A stretch of 64,000 nt of DNA, taken from positions 1-64,000 of the forward strand of contig JACCGJ010000180.1 in the NCBI GenBank assembly GCA_013407085.1, written 5' to 3'. Every line of letters begins with the position of its first letter. Positions within the stretch are counted from its first letter, which is position 1. Shown here one piece after another: positions 34,726-45,965 of the stretch. The notes below the pieces were generated by a model that ran no database searches, had not been told where the DNA came from, and saw nothing but the letters and a program-made list of their open reading frames with translations. The stretch comes from Atriophallophorus winterbourni. Its lineage: Eukaryota; Platyhelminthes; Trematoda; Plagiorchiida; Microphallidae. The position numbers and the translations under genes were made by a program.

Positions 34726-36408
34726 TTGAGATCTATGGGAGGTTCGACTGAACATGAAGATGAACGTAAAGCAGTTCTTCTCGCCGCTCAGTACAATTCG
34801 GTTTACACAGAGGACACGTTTCCCATTCCTCTGCTTTATGAGAGCAACGCCAAAATGCCGGATATCTTGATCTCGCCAGAGATGGTGCAGTATTTACTAG
34901 AACGACTCGATGTAAACTCAGCACCTGGCCCGGACAATATACACCCAATGCTTTCAAAGGTATTGTCGAGTATCATACATAAACCACTGGCGCTAATCTT
35001 CAATTTATCCCTGAGGTATGGTAGGTTACCTAAAGATTGGAAGTACGGCATTGTCAATCCAATGTATAAGGGCGGTGAAACCAGTGATCCGGCTAACTAC
35101 CGACCGGTTACCCTCACTTCGGTAGTTGTGAAGACTCTGGAACGACTGCTGAAAAAACAGATTGAAGATTTTCTCCTTACAACCAGTCAGCTAACATCTG
35201 CTCAACATGGTTTTACGCCAAGACGATCATGCTCATCCAATCTCATCACTGCTCGCGAGCACTGGTGTGCTGAACTTGATCTGGGTCACCCGGTAGTCAC
35301 TGCCTTCATTGACTTCAGTAAGGCTTTTGACCGTGTTCCATTTCAACGTCTATTGCTCAAGCTCCGTGCTCGTGGTGTAAAGCGACCTGTTCTAACTTGG
35401 ATTGAAGACTTCCTTGTTGACCGTTATACACAGGGCGAGGTTAACGGAGTCAAATCGCAGGTTACACGTACAACTTCCGGCGTTCCGCAAGGATCTGTTC
35501 TCGGCCCGTTACTTTTTAAAGTATATGTTAATGACCTCCCCGACTCATTAAATACGAATTGTCTACTTTTCGCGGATGATCTGAACGTTTGGGGTACAGT
35601 AAGCTCTTCTGCTGATAATACCATTTTTCAGAACGAATTGAACAAATTGCTTGATTGGACGGTAAAATGGCAGCTTCCTGTAAACCGACAAAAATGCGCT
35701 GTAATGCTTTTGGGGCCAAGCACGCCTGAAGGTGCGTACTTCCTCGGGGATCATCAACTGAAATGGGTTGATACTGAACGTGACCTGGGTACAATTGTAA
35801 CTCGGACGCTTAAATCGAAGGAGGATACGAACAGAAAAGCTGCTGCTGCAAACCGCGCATGGTGGGCTATTAGTCGGTCTTTTTCGGTGATTACTCCACA
35901 AATGTTTCGCATTCTTTATTCCACATACGTGAGACCAGTTTTGGCATATGGTTTGCCAGCCACCTATCCTCAAACTAAGGGAGAACGTGACCAGTTGGAA
36001 AAATTGCAAAGGCGGGCGACGAAATGAGTACAAGGATTGAAATCAATTCCTTATGTGGAGAGAGTTCAACGCCTCAACCTCATGTCGCTCAGTATTCGGC
36101 GTGTGCGCTACGACCTGCTGCTAACTCGTCGCATATTACTGGGAGCTTATGGTGACGAGCTGCGCGAGTTTTTCCATCTCGTGACGGACTCAAGAACCCG
36201 TGGCCATGCTCTAGAGCTTCAAAAGCGAAGGACACTACGCCTACCACAGGGATTCACGCTCTCAACAAGAATTGTTAACTTGTGGAATGCGCTTCCGGAA
36301 TAGGCTATCTCAGCAAGCTCTGAAAACCAATTCAAGCAACTTTTGGATAAGGTATTGCCTGTAATCACGGCGAAGCTGAACAACACTGGACAGGATTTCT
36401 TCAACTGA
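34726..36408 (+). pseudogene. LINE ORF2, reverse transcriptase with two in-frame stops
   Basis: KPLALIFNLSLRYGRLPKDW, ANYRPVTLTS, QHGFTPRRSCSSNL, VTAFIDFSKAFDRV (motif A), SGVPQGSVLGPLLFKVYVND (motif B) and NCLLFADDLNVW (catalytic FADD) follow in order. The C-terminal part continues past a TGA at 36025-36027 (YVERVQRLNLMSLSIRRVR, LSTRIVNLWNALPE) and a TAG at 36301-36303 to a TGA at 36406-36408. Only point nonsense changes break it, implying a recent insertion. Confidence 0.88.
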
Positions 36409-36495
36409 GTTTCTCCTGGACTATGTTGCTGATATAAAGAGATGCGGCTTACAAGGGCTTGAACCCCTGTCGTCTATCAAGAAGAAGAAGAGAAA

Positions 36496-36961
36496 AAAGA
36501 AATTTTGCTTACTATATCAAAACTCTTGCTCGCCTTCGATAGATCTATGTACAAATAAACGACCAATGTCGAACTATCGAGGGTATAACAAGGGTCAATC
36601 CACTTAACCGTGATTATTCGATCTTCGATGTGTTTGAAACTATGACTGACATAATATATAGTATCTTTCAAGTTGCCGCCGCATTTTGCTTCCAAGGTCA
36701 AGCAAAACAATTGGAGAATGTATTGCGAAATGTATTTTGGAAAATTATTCGATGCTAAGAATGCGTTTGATATCCTACTTAACATCAACCCTTACTAATC
36801 ACAATATGTGCCCACGTTCGTACTAAAATATTTTTTGCTTTCTTTTAGCCAATCAAAAATGCGTTTCTATGAACTCATAAGTATGTGAAGGTTTAAAATG
36901 TTACACATGCTCCCCTCAGTTTTCTTGGGTTGAAAGACGAACGGCATACGCCAGTATCTGT
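36496..36961. other. Upstream region of the ATP11-like gene
   Basis: No gene or repeat seen. It should contain the promoter and 5' UTR of the P4-ATPase gene, but no core element stands out. Confidence 0.4.
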
Positions 36962-38164
36962 ATGCCATCGTGTTTCCAACAATTATTGATAAAATTGGGT
37001 CTTAGACGACCTCCGCTACCTCCGGAAAGACGTATTCCTGTGGGGCCGGTTTCGAAGCGCATTTTCCTAACTGATGACTACCCCGTTGAAAAATTATATG
37101 GGAATAATGAAATCACCACTTCACGCTACACCTATTATGGATTCATTTTTCAAAACTTGAGTGAACAAGCTCAGCGTATAGCGAATTTTTATTTCATCTT
37201 TATTGCTGTTGTGCAATTATTCACCGATTCTCCCGTTACACCTGTTATTTCAATATTTCCATTGATTTTTGTTTTCGGAGTCACGATGATCAAACAGGGC
37301 TATGAAGATTTTCTAAGGCACAAAGCTGATCGCGAAGTCAATCACGTCAGAGTGGAAATCGTAACAGAAGATGGCAATCTCAAGACAATAAAAGCACAAG
37401 ATATAACCGTTGGAGATATTGTACTTTGTCGTTCGAATGACGTTTTTCCTTGTGATCTGCTTCTTCTCAGCACCAGTCAGCCAAATGGTGATTGCTTTGT
37501 TACTACTGCCAGTTTAGATGGGGAAACCAATCTGAAACAGTTCACCGCACTTGAGCATACACAATTATATGATACTCCAGAACTGATTGCTAAGGAATTA
37601 CGTGGAACTATCACATGTCAACAACCGATCGATGATTTGTATTCTTTCAGTGGTAGAATAACTTTGGAGTGTTCAAACGGTACACCATTTGACCATCCTC
37701 TTGGGCCGTCCAACCTTGTTTTACGCGGAACGTGTCTGAGAAATACGGATTTTGTTTATGCCTGTGCTGTGTACACGGGTCAAGACACGAAAATGATGCT
37801 CAATTCCAAAGGCAAGCAAACGAAGTTTTCTCAGATAGAAAGGAAGTTGAACTTTTCGCTTGCCGTCATCCTATGTTTCATGGTTGCCTGTTCCATTCTC
37901 TCTTGCATTTTAAGTTTCACGGTTGGCAATAAATCGGTTTGGTATGTTACACAGTCACGCGTCACTGTCTGGTTGGTTGTTCAAAATTTGCTTGGATTCA
38001 TTGTTCTTTACAACTACATCATACCAATTTCACTATACGTAACAATCGAAGTACAAAAATTTGTGAGTTCAATGTTCTTCGAGTGGGATCTTCACCTATA
38101 CGATCAGCGTATTGACGAGCGTGCAAGAGTCAACACATCGGACCTTATCGAGGAGATGGGCCAA
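36962..38164 (+). CDS. P4-ATPase (ATP11-type phospholipid flippase), exon 1
   Basis: 401 codons in one exon. Class VI P4-ATPases pair with a CDC50 subunit and move phosphatidylserine and phosphatidylethanolamine to the cytosolic leaflet of plasma and endosomal membranes. Visible: the entry segment PPERRIPVG and DDYPVEKLYGNNEI; ANFYFIFIAVVQLFTDSPVT (M1) and the M2 end MIKQGYEDFLRHKADRE, a class VI hallmark; the actuator domain with PCDLLLLST and TTASLDGETNLKQ (DGET dephosphorylation loop); M3 at about 298-322; and M4 with LYNYIIPISLYVTIEVQKF, whose PISL motif lines the lipid path. It ends ...EEMGQ at donor CAA|GTTAGT (38165). ATP11A, B and C cannot be told apart here. The ATG at 36962 fits the family's N-terminus. 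Confidence 0.93.
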
Positions 38165-38954
38165 GTTAGTTTTTTATTCAACTTTTTACAAGGTTTATGG
38201 TTTTTGAAATATTGATTGAAAGTAGTTAAAACAGGCTTTGTTTGGGCGTCGGTGTGTTGACTGCTACTTAGACACGTTCCCTATCCTATATTTCATCTTA
38301 ACTCTGTCGAATATTTTGTGTCGGAATTTAAACGCTACTCTAAATCTGCTTCAACCGATTGCTATCAAATCACTTCGCATTATGAATACACGATGTTTCC
38401 CAAACATATTGCAATCAATATTTGGCATGCATATCTTAGACTTGTTTGCCAGCTCATTCCGCAGTAAACCTACATCAATTGCACGTGTATCATGGTTTGC
38501 AAAACCTTATTGTTAATTGTGTTATTTTCCTCATCAGACTATTGTGGTTCATAAATACAGTGTTTATTGCCGGTTTCTTTAACACGGAGCGGTTTATGTG
38601 AACTGATTTCGCCCACTAGACTGGGTGCAAAGCTGTTGCAGTTTTTTACCCAACTATAGCTGGCACCTTTTCACGTCATGTTTTGATGAGGATCTAGCGG
38701 TAAATGTATTTCCTGAAATGGACAACATGGATCAAGTCCTAAACTAGCAGCTTAGAATTGTGAGTGTGTATCAAAATAAAATTTCAAACTCGGTCAAGTA
38801 AGCAAAAAGTTTGATACGATCCATGTTTGGACAAAAAAATAAAATAAAATGACAATTATAATATTTATGTTTAATCGATTGCAAATCTTTGCTACTTTTA
38901 CTCAATTTAGCACAACTCAATAACGCGTTACCTTAGGATTAGGCTGTTTCTCTT

Positions 38955-39035
38955 TTGTCTAGGCCTGGGCAACCTGACAGTATCTTAGCCCACGTGCCTG
39001 GATCAGGCTTGTGCTTTCATACCATCAACAACTTG
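38955..39035 (+). repeat. Dispersed repeat family A, partial
   Basis: Contains CTAGGCCTGGGCAACCTGAC, AGTATCTTAGCCCACGTGCC and GGATCAGGCTTGTGCTTTCA, the 3' half of the family. It lacks the ATGACTGTGCGGCACT block. Confidence 0.8.
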
Positions 39036-41189
39036 GTTTGTATATTATTTGGTTGGACATCATGCTTGATTTGATGATAACATATTCCATTCAGTTCATA
39101 ATCTTGTTACTTTGCTATATGCTAAGTTGAAATAATAATATGTGTGAGCTACGGTTTTAGGAAACGTTTGCCAGACTTATTCTAATTTCAAATCAAAAAT
39201 GGAACTCATCATTGAATACTGAAGACGTGCCCTTACGGATTTATAGATTTTAAAGTAGTCAAACAAAGCTATAACAGGGACACGATATTCTAAAATACGC
39301 CTTCATTTTTATTTCGATTTAAAATCCTAATTTTCTTCGACTTTATGGCTTTGGCATATTCTTAACTAATCAGTTATAACATATATAGTATTCGACTAGA
39401 TTTTCGTTGTGAAAGGTTAAGCGTTGCACATAAAGTTTATTTATTTGAAACTTTCTAAGTGTAGATAATTGTGAAACCACACATCAGTCCCAGTGATACA
39501 TGAAGTTCATTGGGGTTGGTGGCTTAACTTTGTATAGCGTCTGATGGTTAGCAAAGAAGGTAAATCTATTTACTATTTTGTGCCTATGAATTTTCATCAC
39601 GTTTTCGGACCTGCTGTAAGGCTGCTCTTTTACATAAAATTTGAATCTTAAAGTTAAGTTATTCTCACACCGATCAACCTGTGGGAACTCATTGAACTTT
39701 CACAGTCACTATCCGGTTTACACACGCCTGGTCATGTTTATCTCAGTCTACACACAGTCCATGAATATTTGTCACTTCCATTTGTTGGTATATGAATAGG
39801 ATAATAACTATCGACATTGAGCATATTCTCGCCTACCAGTTAACGATGAACTTAGCGTAGTAGAAATGCAATGAGCAATCGCATTTCAGCATAATAAGTT
39901 TCATAAACATTACTTTTATAATTTTAATTCTTGATTTCGAGTACGATGGGATTAGTCTTTAATTTCGGTATAAAACTTGTAGGCATTCAAGATTATATAT
40001 ATAGCTTAATTTGTAAATTTTTGTCTCTGAGTTGGACTGATATAAGTTGTATATGTTCTGATTTGTCTCCGTAAATCATTCTATGGTCGGCACCCAAGTA
40101 AACTGATTGGTAATGTGTAAGTTTGGGCCTGTGCGTGTTTATTTTTGAAACTAATTATCCCGTCACGCTTTCCTCTAAACTGGTCTTAATCTGCTCTGAA
40201 GTAGCAGCATAGGAGGAATTTTTTAGTAAGCAATGGTATATCAACCACTCAGTCACGAATATTATAATTACTGTAAATAATAGGAATGGAATAACCTTGT
40301 TAATCTCTGAAATCTTTACCAGAACCGGGCAACATGGTGAATTAACTTTTGCTTCCTCTCCAAAACCCCAGCAACCCTAGAAACAGCGAGGTTGATACAT
40401 TGAGACAGCGATCTTCTCAAAACTAGGAGATGCCGGAACCAAGTTGTGTATACGCGCAACCTGCTTAACCTGATTCGGATTATTTAATGATGTTGACTCC
40501 TAGGCGTCTTTTCGTTATTGGATAAGGCCACATTGTTTTGTTGGTTAGAAATTGAGATTTTCCTCCCTAGATTACCCGCTTTCGTAGACTTACGAGCTTT
40601 ATTTGCTGAAAGAAAACTGATTTCAAGGTGGTATCGGGACTCCTTTTTTCGTCAGTAGACGCAGTTCCGTCTTTTCACACTGAACTGCGCGTGTATGTTA
40701 GGAGTTGAACTAAATTGCGGGTTTAAAACTCGTCAGTACAGAATGTTTGTAAGTTGAAGCCTATTTTCACAATCCTGCTGAGTCCAACAAACTTGATATT
40801 ATTGATATATTGTATGAATTAACCATTAATCACGTTTCTCATAGTCAAGATTTTTCGTGATCTGTAAAATATGTGTAACCTGTGAAACGAACATTGTGTT
40901 CACTATTCCACGCATCTGTACGCGAGACTAAGAAAGAACTGTATCGTATGTGCAATCCTTAGCAGGATTTCTTAATCAGTTTACCCATAAGCGCTAGATG
41001 TATGTAACCCGTGACAGTTCAATATTGATAACTGACTGTTGCCCATGCAGCAAGTTCTCTTTCTCCACGACATCATTAGAGCGAAAGAAGCAGCTAGGCT
41101 GATATATTTGTACAGCGATGCCGGGGTGAAATTGAAGACAGCTTCGGATTGCCTAACAGGATTCTGGCTCTGGATTTTTCATCGTGATT

Positions 41190-41425
41190 AACTGCTGATT
41201 AAATATAGCCACAAGCCTGGGTGTTTGCGATAAGGGTTTACCTTCCCATAAGTGAAGCGCCTTCATGGGCTCACGAGCTTCACCTGTCCGAAACAAACTT
41301 ATTTTGAGGCGTCAGTCACCCGCCTTGACTCATTTTCCCGTCAGTTGAATCACTTCTGCTTCGTCACGCTGAACCACACTTGTAGGCAATGAGCGGGATT
41401 TGTTTGTCAAATGCTATGTTAGACG
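41190..41425 (+). mobile_element. Element D, 3' half, copy 2
   Basis: GGGTTTACCTTCCCATAAGT, CACGAGCTTCACCTGTCCG, TTTTGAGGCGTCAGTCACCC and the terminal TTAGACGCGCACGG parallel copy 1 (9860-10055). Confidence 0.7.
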
Positions 41426-42221
41426 CGCACGGTTAGAATATTTGTTTAAATGTGAGATTATCCCCTAAAAAGCACTCCGAATATGAATACCTTGGAACCG
41501 ACAGAATGCAAATGCATACCGCTGTGTGCGCTGCGGACTAGTTTGCTCCTCTCGAATATGACTCTTTGTTTATTTGAAAAACTGTGGAGCATGATATCAT
41601 CACTCACTTGTGTGGTACATGCATGGTCCGCATTCACCGATAAAAGCCAATAACGTGTGAAGCTTCGAGGCAAAGTAAATATGGGCCATAGCTTACATGT
41701 GGCTATGAGCATCAAAATGGTTTCAAGCGCAAGCTCTGTATCTCGCGAGGACATTCTTGGAAAAATATTGATCCAACATTTTTTCTGTGCGATCGGCTTA
41801 TAAATATTAGCCTTACTTATACTTCCTACCTGTTGTATGATGATCTGTTTAAAAGTCAAGCTTCTTCAAAGACTAGAACAAAACACATTATTCTGTCTTC
41901 TAAAACGTCTTCATGTCGGAGGACCTTTATTTTACTTGCATCAAGATACATTTTTTGAAAGAGAACTGCATATTGAACAACTACGGTCGAATATATCTCG
42001 TTGGCATCATGTGTACTTTTTCTGCGAAGATTTTTAACGTGCAATTTGTACAGTATTCGTTGTCTGGAACTGAAATTTGGAAATTTTGTATGAAACTTTC
42101 TTCTTCTTACAGTAATCCTAGAGTCTTTTTAATGTGTGACGCAAAAGTTATTACAAAATACAATTTCACTCAATTTCTTCCTGGAGTCTCACTACCATTT
42201 TAATTTTAATTTCCTGCATCT

Positions 42222-42330
42222 ATTTAGGCATGAGCAACCTGACAGTATCTTAGCACACCTGCCGTTTATGACTGTGCGACACTTTACCTGGATCAGACCA
42301 GTGCTTTTAATCATACATACATACAGCTTG
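42222..42330 (+). repeat. Dispersed repeat family A, 3' half
   Basis: GGCATGAGCAACCTGACAGT then TATGACTGTGCGACACTTTA and CCTGGATCAGACCAGTGCTT, ending in CATACATACATACAG. Confidence 0.8.
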
Positions 42331-42569
42331 ACAGTTGAACATCGATCGCTCCTCGGGGTTCTTCTCTGTTTCTTTAGACTAGATCAATTCTTAGGCACAA
42401 TGTAATTTTTCTCTATGACAAATGTACACTATTTTATTTAAACGATTTGCACTTATGCCACCATAACCTCCACTCCTCGCGGAACTCGGTTATTCCTAAC
42501 ACAAGAAAGCTCTCGTTTATTTTGGCTTGTGATATTATGAGTAAAATCGTCCAGTGCTTATGTACTACG

Positions 42570-42700
42570 CAGATTACACTGCGCAACATTGGTTTACCAA
42601 CGGTAATAGATGCGTGCGCCACCACGCTAGAGTTTCTTTTTCATTAGTCCTCATATCTATTTAGGTTTAGGCAACCTGACAGTATCTGATGCAGTCTATT
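42570..42700 (+). repeat. Dispersed repeat family A, 5' half
   Basis: TGCGCAACATTGGTTTACCA, CGGTAATAGATGCGTGCGCC and TTTAGGCAACCTGACAGTAT match the 5' two thirds of the 49490 copy. Confidence 0.75.
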
Positions 42701-43109
42701 ATTGTTTGGCAATTTGCCTAACTCATACATGATGTGGTTTCGTGCATTCCTTTGATGATTTCATCTTGCTCGATACCAAGTGTTTCTCGGACCTTCTTTC
42801 TTTCGTTTATTTGTCAACGGGTTTCTCGAAAGACTTGTTCAAACGATGTTACTGAAGTGGCTTCCGGGCGACGTTGCTAATTCAACGCTATCGTCGACCA
42901 ATTAGTAAGATTTGATTGGATTTTTTGAGTGGGCGCTCATGACTGCTTTCTCTTACTCATCTCATGCCTACAATCGTTGGGTCTAATCATTTTCTATCTT
43001 TACGTTTTTTAGCAGTACGTAAACACATGCTTGATCATAAAGCCGTTGCTAATCATATTAATATTGTTTCTATCTCATGTTTGTTACTGTTACGGTTGCC
43101 ATAAATTCT

Positions 43110-43205
43110 ATATCTCTAGGCCTGAGCAACATGACAGTATTTTAGCCAACATGCAATCTATGGCTGTGTGGCACTTTGACTGCATCAGCTTGTGATTTCA
43201 TACTT
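43110..43205 (+). repeat. Dispersed repeat family A, 3' half
   Basis: CTAGGCCTGAGCAACATGAC, ATGCAATCTATGGCTGTGTG and GCTTGTGATTTCATACTTAC follow the family order. Confidence 0.75.
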
Positions 43206-43566
43206 ACACATCACTGCTCAACTTTGCTATTAGTGGAATGATCTTAATTATTTTCGTGAAGTCTCTTATTTCTATAAAACAGATATTTGTTTTCAAAACT
43301 AGAGAGTGTTAGCACTTTATTTGACACCGGCATTTGGTCGTAAATTTGAGGCATCCCAGTATCACAATTTTATATCGAAGAAACTAATAATGTAACAAAG
43401 AATACTTGATCAGTGTTATGAATTTCATGACTACATATTGCCGTTGTTTTGTATTCTTGATCCTGTATGCCTGTTATTATTACGCTGATTATGTGACAGC
43501 TCAACGCAACATAATTTGCGATCACACGTTGAAAATTCCTGGAAGGTTTATCATCGTTTCGTTTGC

Positions 43567-44215
43567 AGTGATGTAATTCTGTTTTCACAAACTTCTGTTT
43601 CATCTATTTCATTTTATTTACCAATGCCCCAGCAGCTGCATCTGTCTTGTATTTTTTCCGCTCTTTTTCAAGTTTATGCTCTTATCTTAGAGCTAGTTTA
43701 GTGTTAACTTAGCTCTAACAATGTAGCAGAATGTTATGATCTTACGGTCTCCAACTGTTGACGGCAAACAGCCAGAAACCGGTAGTGGTGTGTGAGCGCG
43801 GGGTATATGAGTAACACATTACTTTGGTCATCCATAAGCGCCTTGAGTGCTTGACCATGAATCTGTGTTTGAACACCGTGGCTCGTTGTGCGAACCCTAT
43901 GTAACAGTAGCATTCAAGTATAACCTTGTTTACCACTTATCCACTGTTTCAAGGCTTACTGAACCTAATCTTACTGTCTCCACTTGTTGACGGCAAACAG
44001 CCGGTAGTGAAGTGTAAGTGTGGGATGTGAGCAACACATCACTTTGGTGATGTAACTCTGTTTTCACAAACTTCTGTTTCATCTATTTTTTTAATTTATC
44101 AATCTCCAATCTCTTGTATTTTTCCGCTCTTTTTCAAGTTTATGCTCTTATCTTAGAGCTAGTTTACGGTTAATTTAGCTCTCTCAATCAAGCAGAATGT
44201 TATGATGGAATTGTT
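43567..44215 (+). repeat. Local duplication flanking two family C copies
   Basis: The block at 43567-43738 recurs at 44045-44208 (shared TCTGTTTTCACAAACTTCTG, TTTCCGCTCTTTTTCAAGTT, TATGCTCTTATCTTAGAGCT and GCAGAATGTTATGAT). Between them lie two family C tails (43739-43805 and 43860-44044). Unit order suggests duplication of a block plus family C tail, followed by divergence. Confidence 0.75.
43739..44044 (+). repeat. Two family C copies, hammerhead motif degenerate
   Basis: The first has CTGTTGACGGCAAACAGCCA then GAAACCGGTAGTGG: stem II GGC/GCC, GAAA and palindrome ACCGGT are intact but CTGATGA has become CTGTTGA. The second lacks the GAAA box (CAAACAGCCGGTAGTG). Both continue into TGTGAGCGCGG/GTGTGGGATGTGAGCAACA tails. 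Confidence 0.7.
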
Positions 44216-45239
44216 TACAAGCTGTGTTGATATTTGCGCACTTAAGTAAATGCGCGGCCGCCATTCAAGAAGACATCTCATCACGATTTTTCACGACGAT
44301 TATTGGCTGTTCGACAATCTTTGAACATTATGTTCAGGCCCGTTGTGTCACTAATTGTCAATCGCACATATTTTGAGCACAGGTATTCGTAAGTTTGTTG
44401 TCACAAACAAAATAATGTATTGAAAGTTCAGAACTCCATTATCACGGAAACCTCTTTGCGGCTGTTTTATGCGCTATACTTGACTATCATGGAAGTTTGC
44501 CAGCGCAAACTGAAATAATAACAATATAAATAATAGCGCTACTGGCTATATTGAGACGGTAATTATATGTGTAAATGTATGGAAGCTGTTTATTAGTGCT
44601 TATTAATAGGTCTTCATGATAACGCGGATTCTCATTGGTCATCTCTCCTCTTTCCCAAAACTCAGATCAAGGAATTCTATCACAAACGCAATAATTATCC
44701 GCATTCCATTCCCTTAGCTCTCTTTACCATTGTTTCTGATTAGAAGTTAAATTGATATTGTTTCAGCCTACGCTCAGTTTGCATTGAGTTGGGTAGCAAC
44801 GCCCAAAATATCTATCCCGTTACCATGGTTACGTTTGTGTATACCGTGCCCACTAGTTGCCCAAGGTGGCATGGAAATGTATCAAACAAGTGAATTGATT
44901 TTCCATGCACGCATACACACGTCCTCAACATAATTCAATAATCTTGGCAAAACGTTTTGCCATACTTAATATCTACTTTAAATCATTTGTAGAATTTCGC
45001 CGCTTGTTTAAGTAATAACTCGATGTTTCTAGTTTTCATAAATCCATTTCTGTTTCCAAAGAATCTCGTCACATCTGCCGTTTTACTTGACTTATTCGGC
45101 ATTTGCCGAAGAGAACGCAGAGTATTTTCTCGTTTTATCTTTATAATCCATCTCATTATGTTCTGTGCATGCATTTTTGTTGTTGGCCTCCTTCGTTCGG
45201 TGTTACCATGGAAATACATCATAAGCCCATGAAGTTTTC

Positions 45240-45965
45240 ATGCTCCACAGCTTTTCGAATGACTAAACAGTCCGATTCGGATAGAACAATCACTCCGCGC
45301 ACGTCTCAAATAGCAATTGACCCCCGAGTCCACCTTCTGGCCTGCACGAGTGGCTCCCCGAGCCCGGCGGAACTTCTTCTATCAACAGGAGAAGGGGCGA
45401 GGGCGAGTGACTGGCTTCGGGTAGATGGAGCTCGTTAGCCTGGGGGGCATTTTATCTAGGGGAGGGAAAACCCTGATTTTAAACCTCCGCTGCCTTGCGG
45501 GATACCCTATCTCGGGAAAAGCTTCGGGAGAAAACTCTGAGGAAAAATCTGGAGCAGAGTCTCCTAGACGGTCAGTTGGTGCACACTACCTCTTTCTGAT
45601 AACTCCCTGATGCCTTGCAGGTCGTACTTGGTTGTGCAAAGGCTAGAATAGCTGACTCGAACAAACGCCGAGTGGTGCTGGGGACGCAGCTTTGTACCCA
45701 AATTCCCAAGATTCTCCATAACTAGCGGATCACAACAGCCGAGCGTGGGTGACTGCAATTGGTGACATCAACGAAGCCGACTCATCCTCCAGTAGGAGAT
45801 AGTCGCACAAAAGTAAACTAAAGTAAGAACAATCACTCCCGTTTCCCTCAGTAATCGCGGTACTCGGACGAACGGTCTCCGTTGCGCGCTGACGGCGTGA
45901 TCTGCGATGAGCAGCAGAAAATAGTATCTGCTCTTTCGCAACTTGCCGACATGGAGACAAATCAC
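45240..45965 (-). mobile_element. RTE-like LINE 3' fragment split by an element D insertion
   Basis: Minus-strand 45960-45840 codes EQILFSAAHRRSRRQRATE, matching EEQIQILAAERRSRRRRATN of the copies at 2240 and 60090. 45296-45240 holds the remaining tail (reverse complement of the SRIGLFSHSKSC codons). The two parts join perfectly when 45297-45825 plus one copy of a 14 bp duplication is removed. Confidence 0.85.
45297..45825 (-). mobile_element. Element D, complete copy with 14 bp target-site duplication
   Basis: It is flanked by AGAACAATCACTCC at 45283-45296 and again at 45826-45839. In its own sense (minus strand) it runs from TACTTTAGTTTACTTTTGTG to TATTTGAGACGTGCGC, 529 bp, with internal CTAGCCTTTGCACAACCAAG, CCGCAAGGCAGCGGAGGTTT and GAGCTCCATCTACCC. 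No conserved ORF is seen, so it must rely on another element's machinery. The duplication length suits LINE-type target-primed insertion. Confidence 0.85.

Larger units (their letters stand above)
32470..36495 (+). mobile_element. Nearly full-length CR1-like LINE (type 4)
   Basis: A 4 kb element with ORF1 (zinc finger 32486-32722, C-terminal domain 33169-33579), ORF2 endonuclease (33597-34484) and RT (34726-36408), and a 3' tail ending in (AAG)n around 36478-36495. It is the best preserved element of the window: RT is broken only by two in-frame stops. It ends 460 nt before the ATP11 start codon. Confidence 0.85.
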
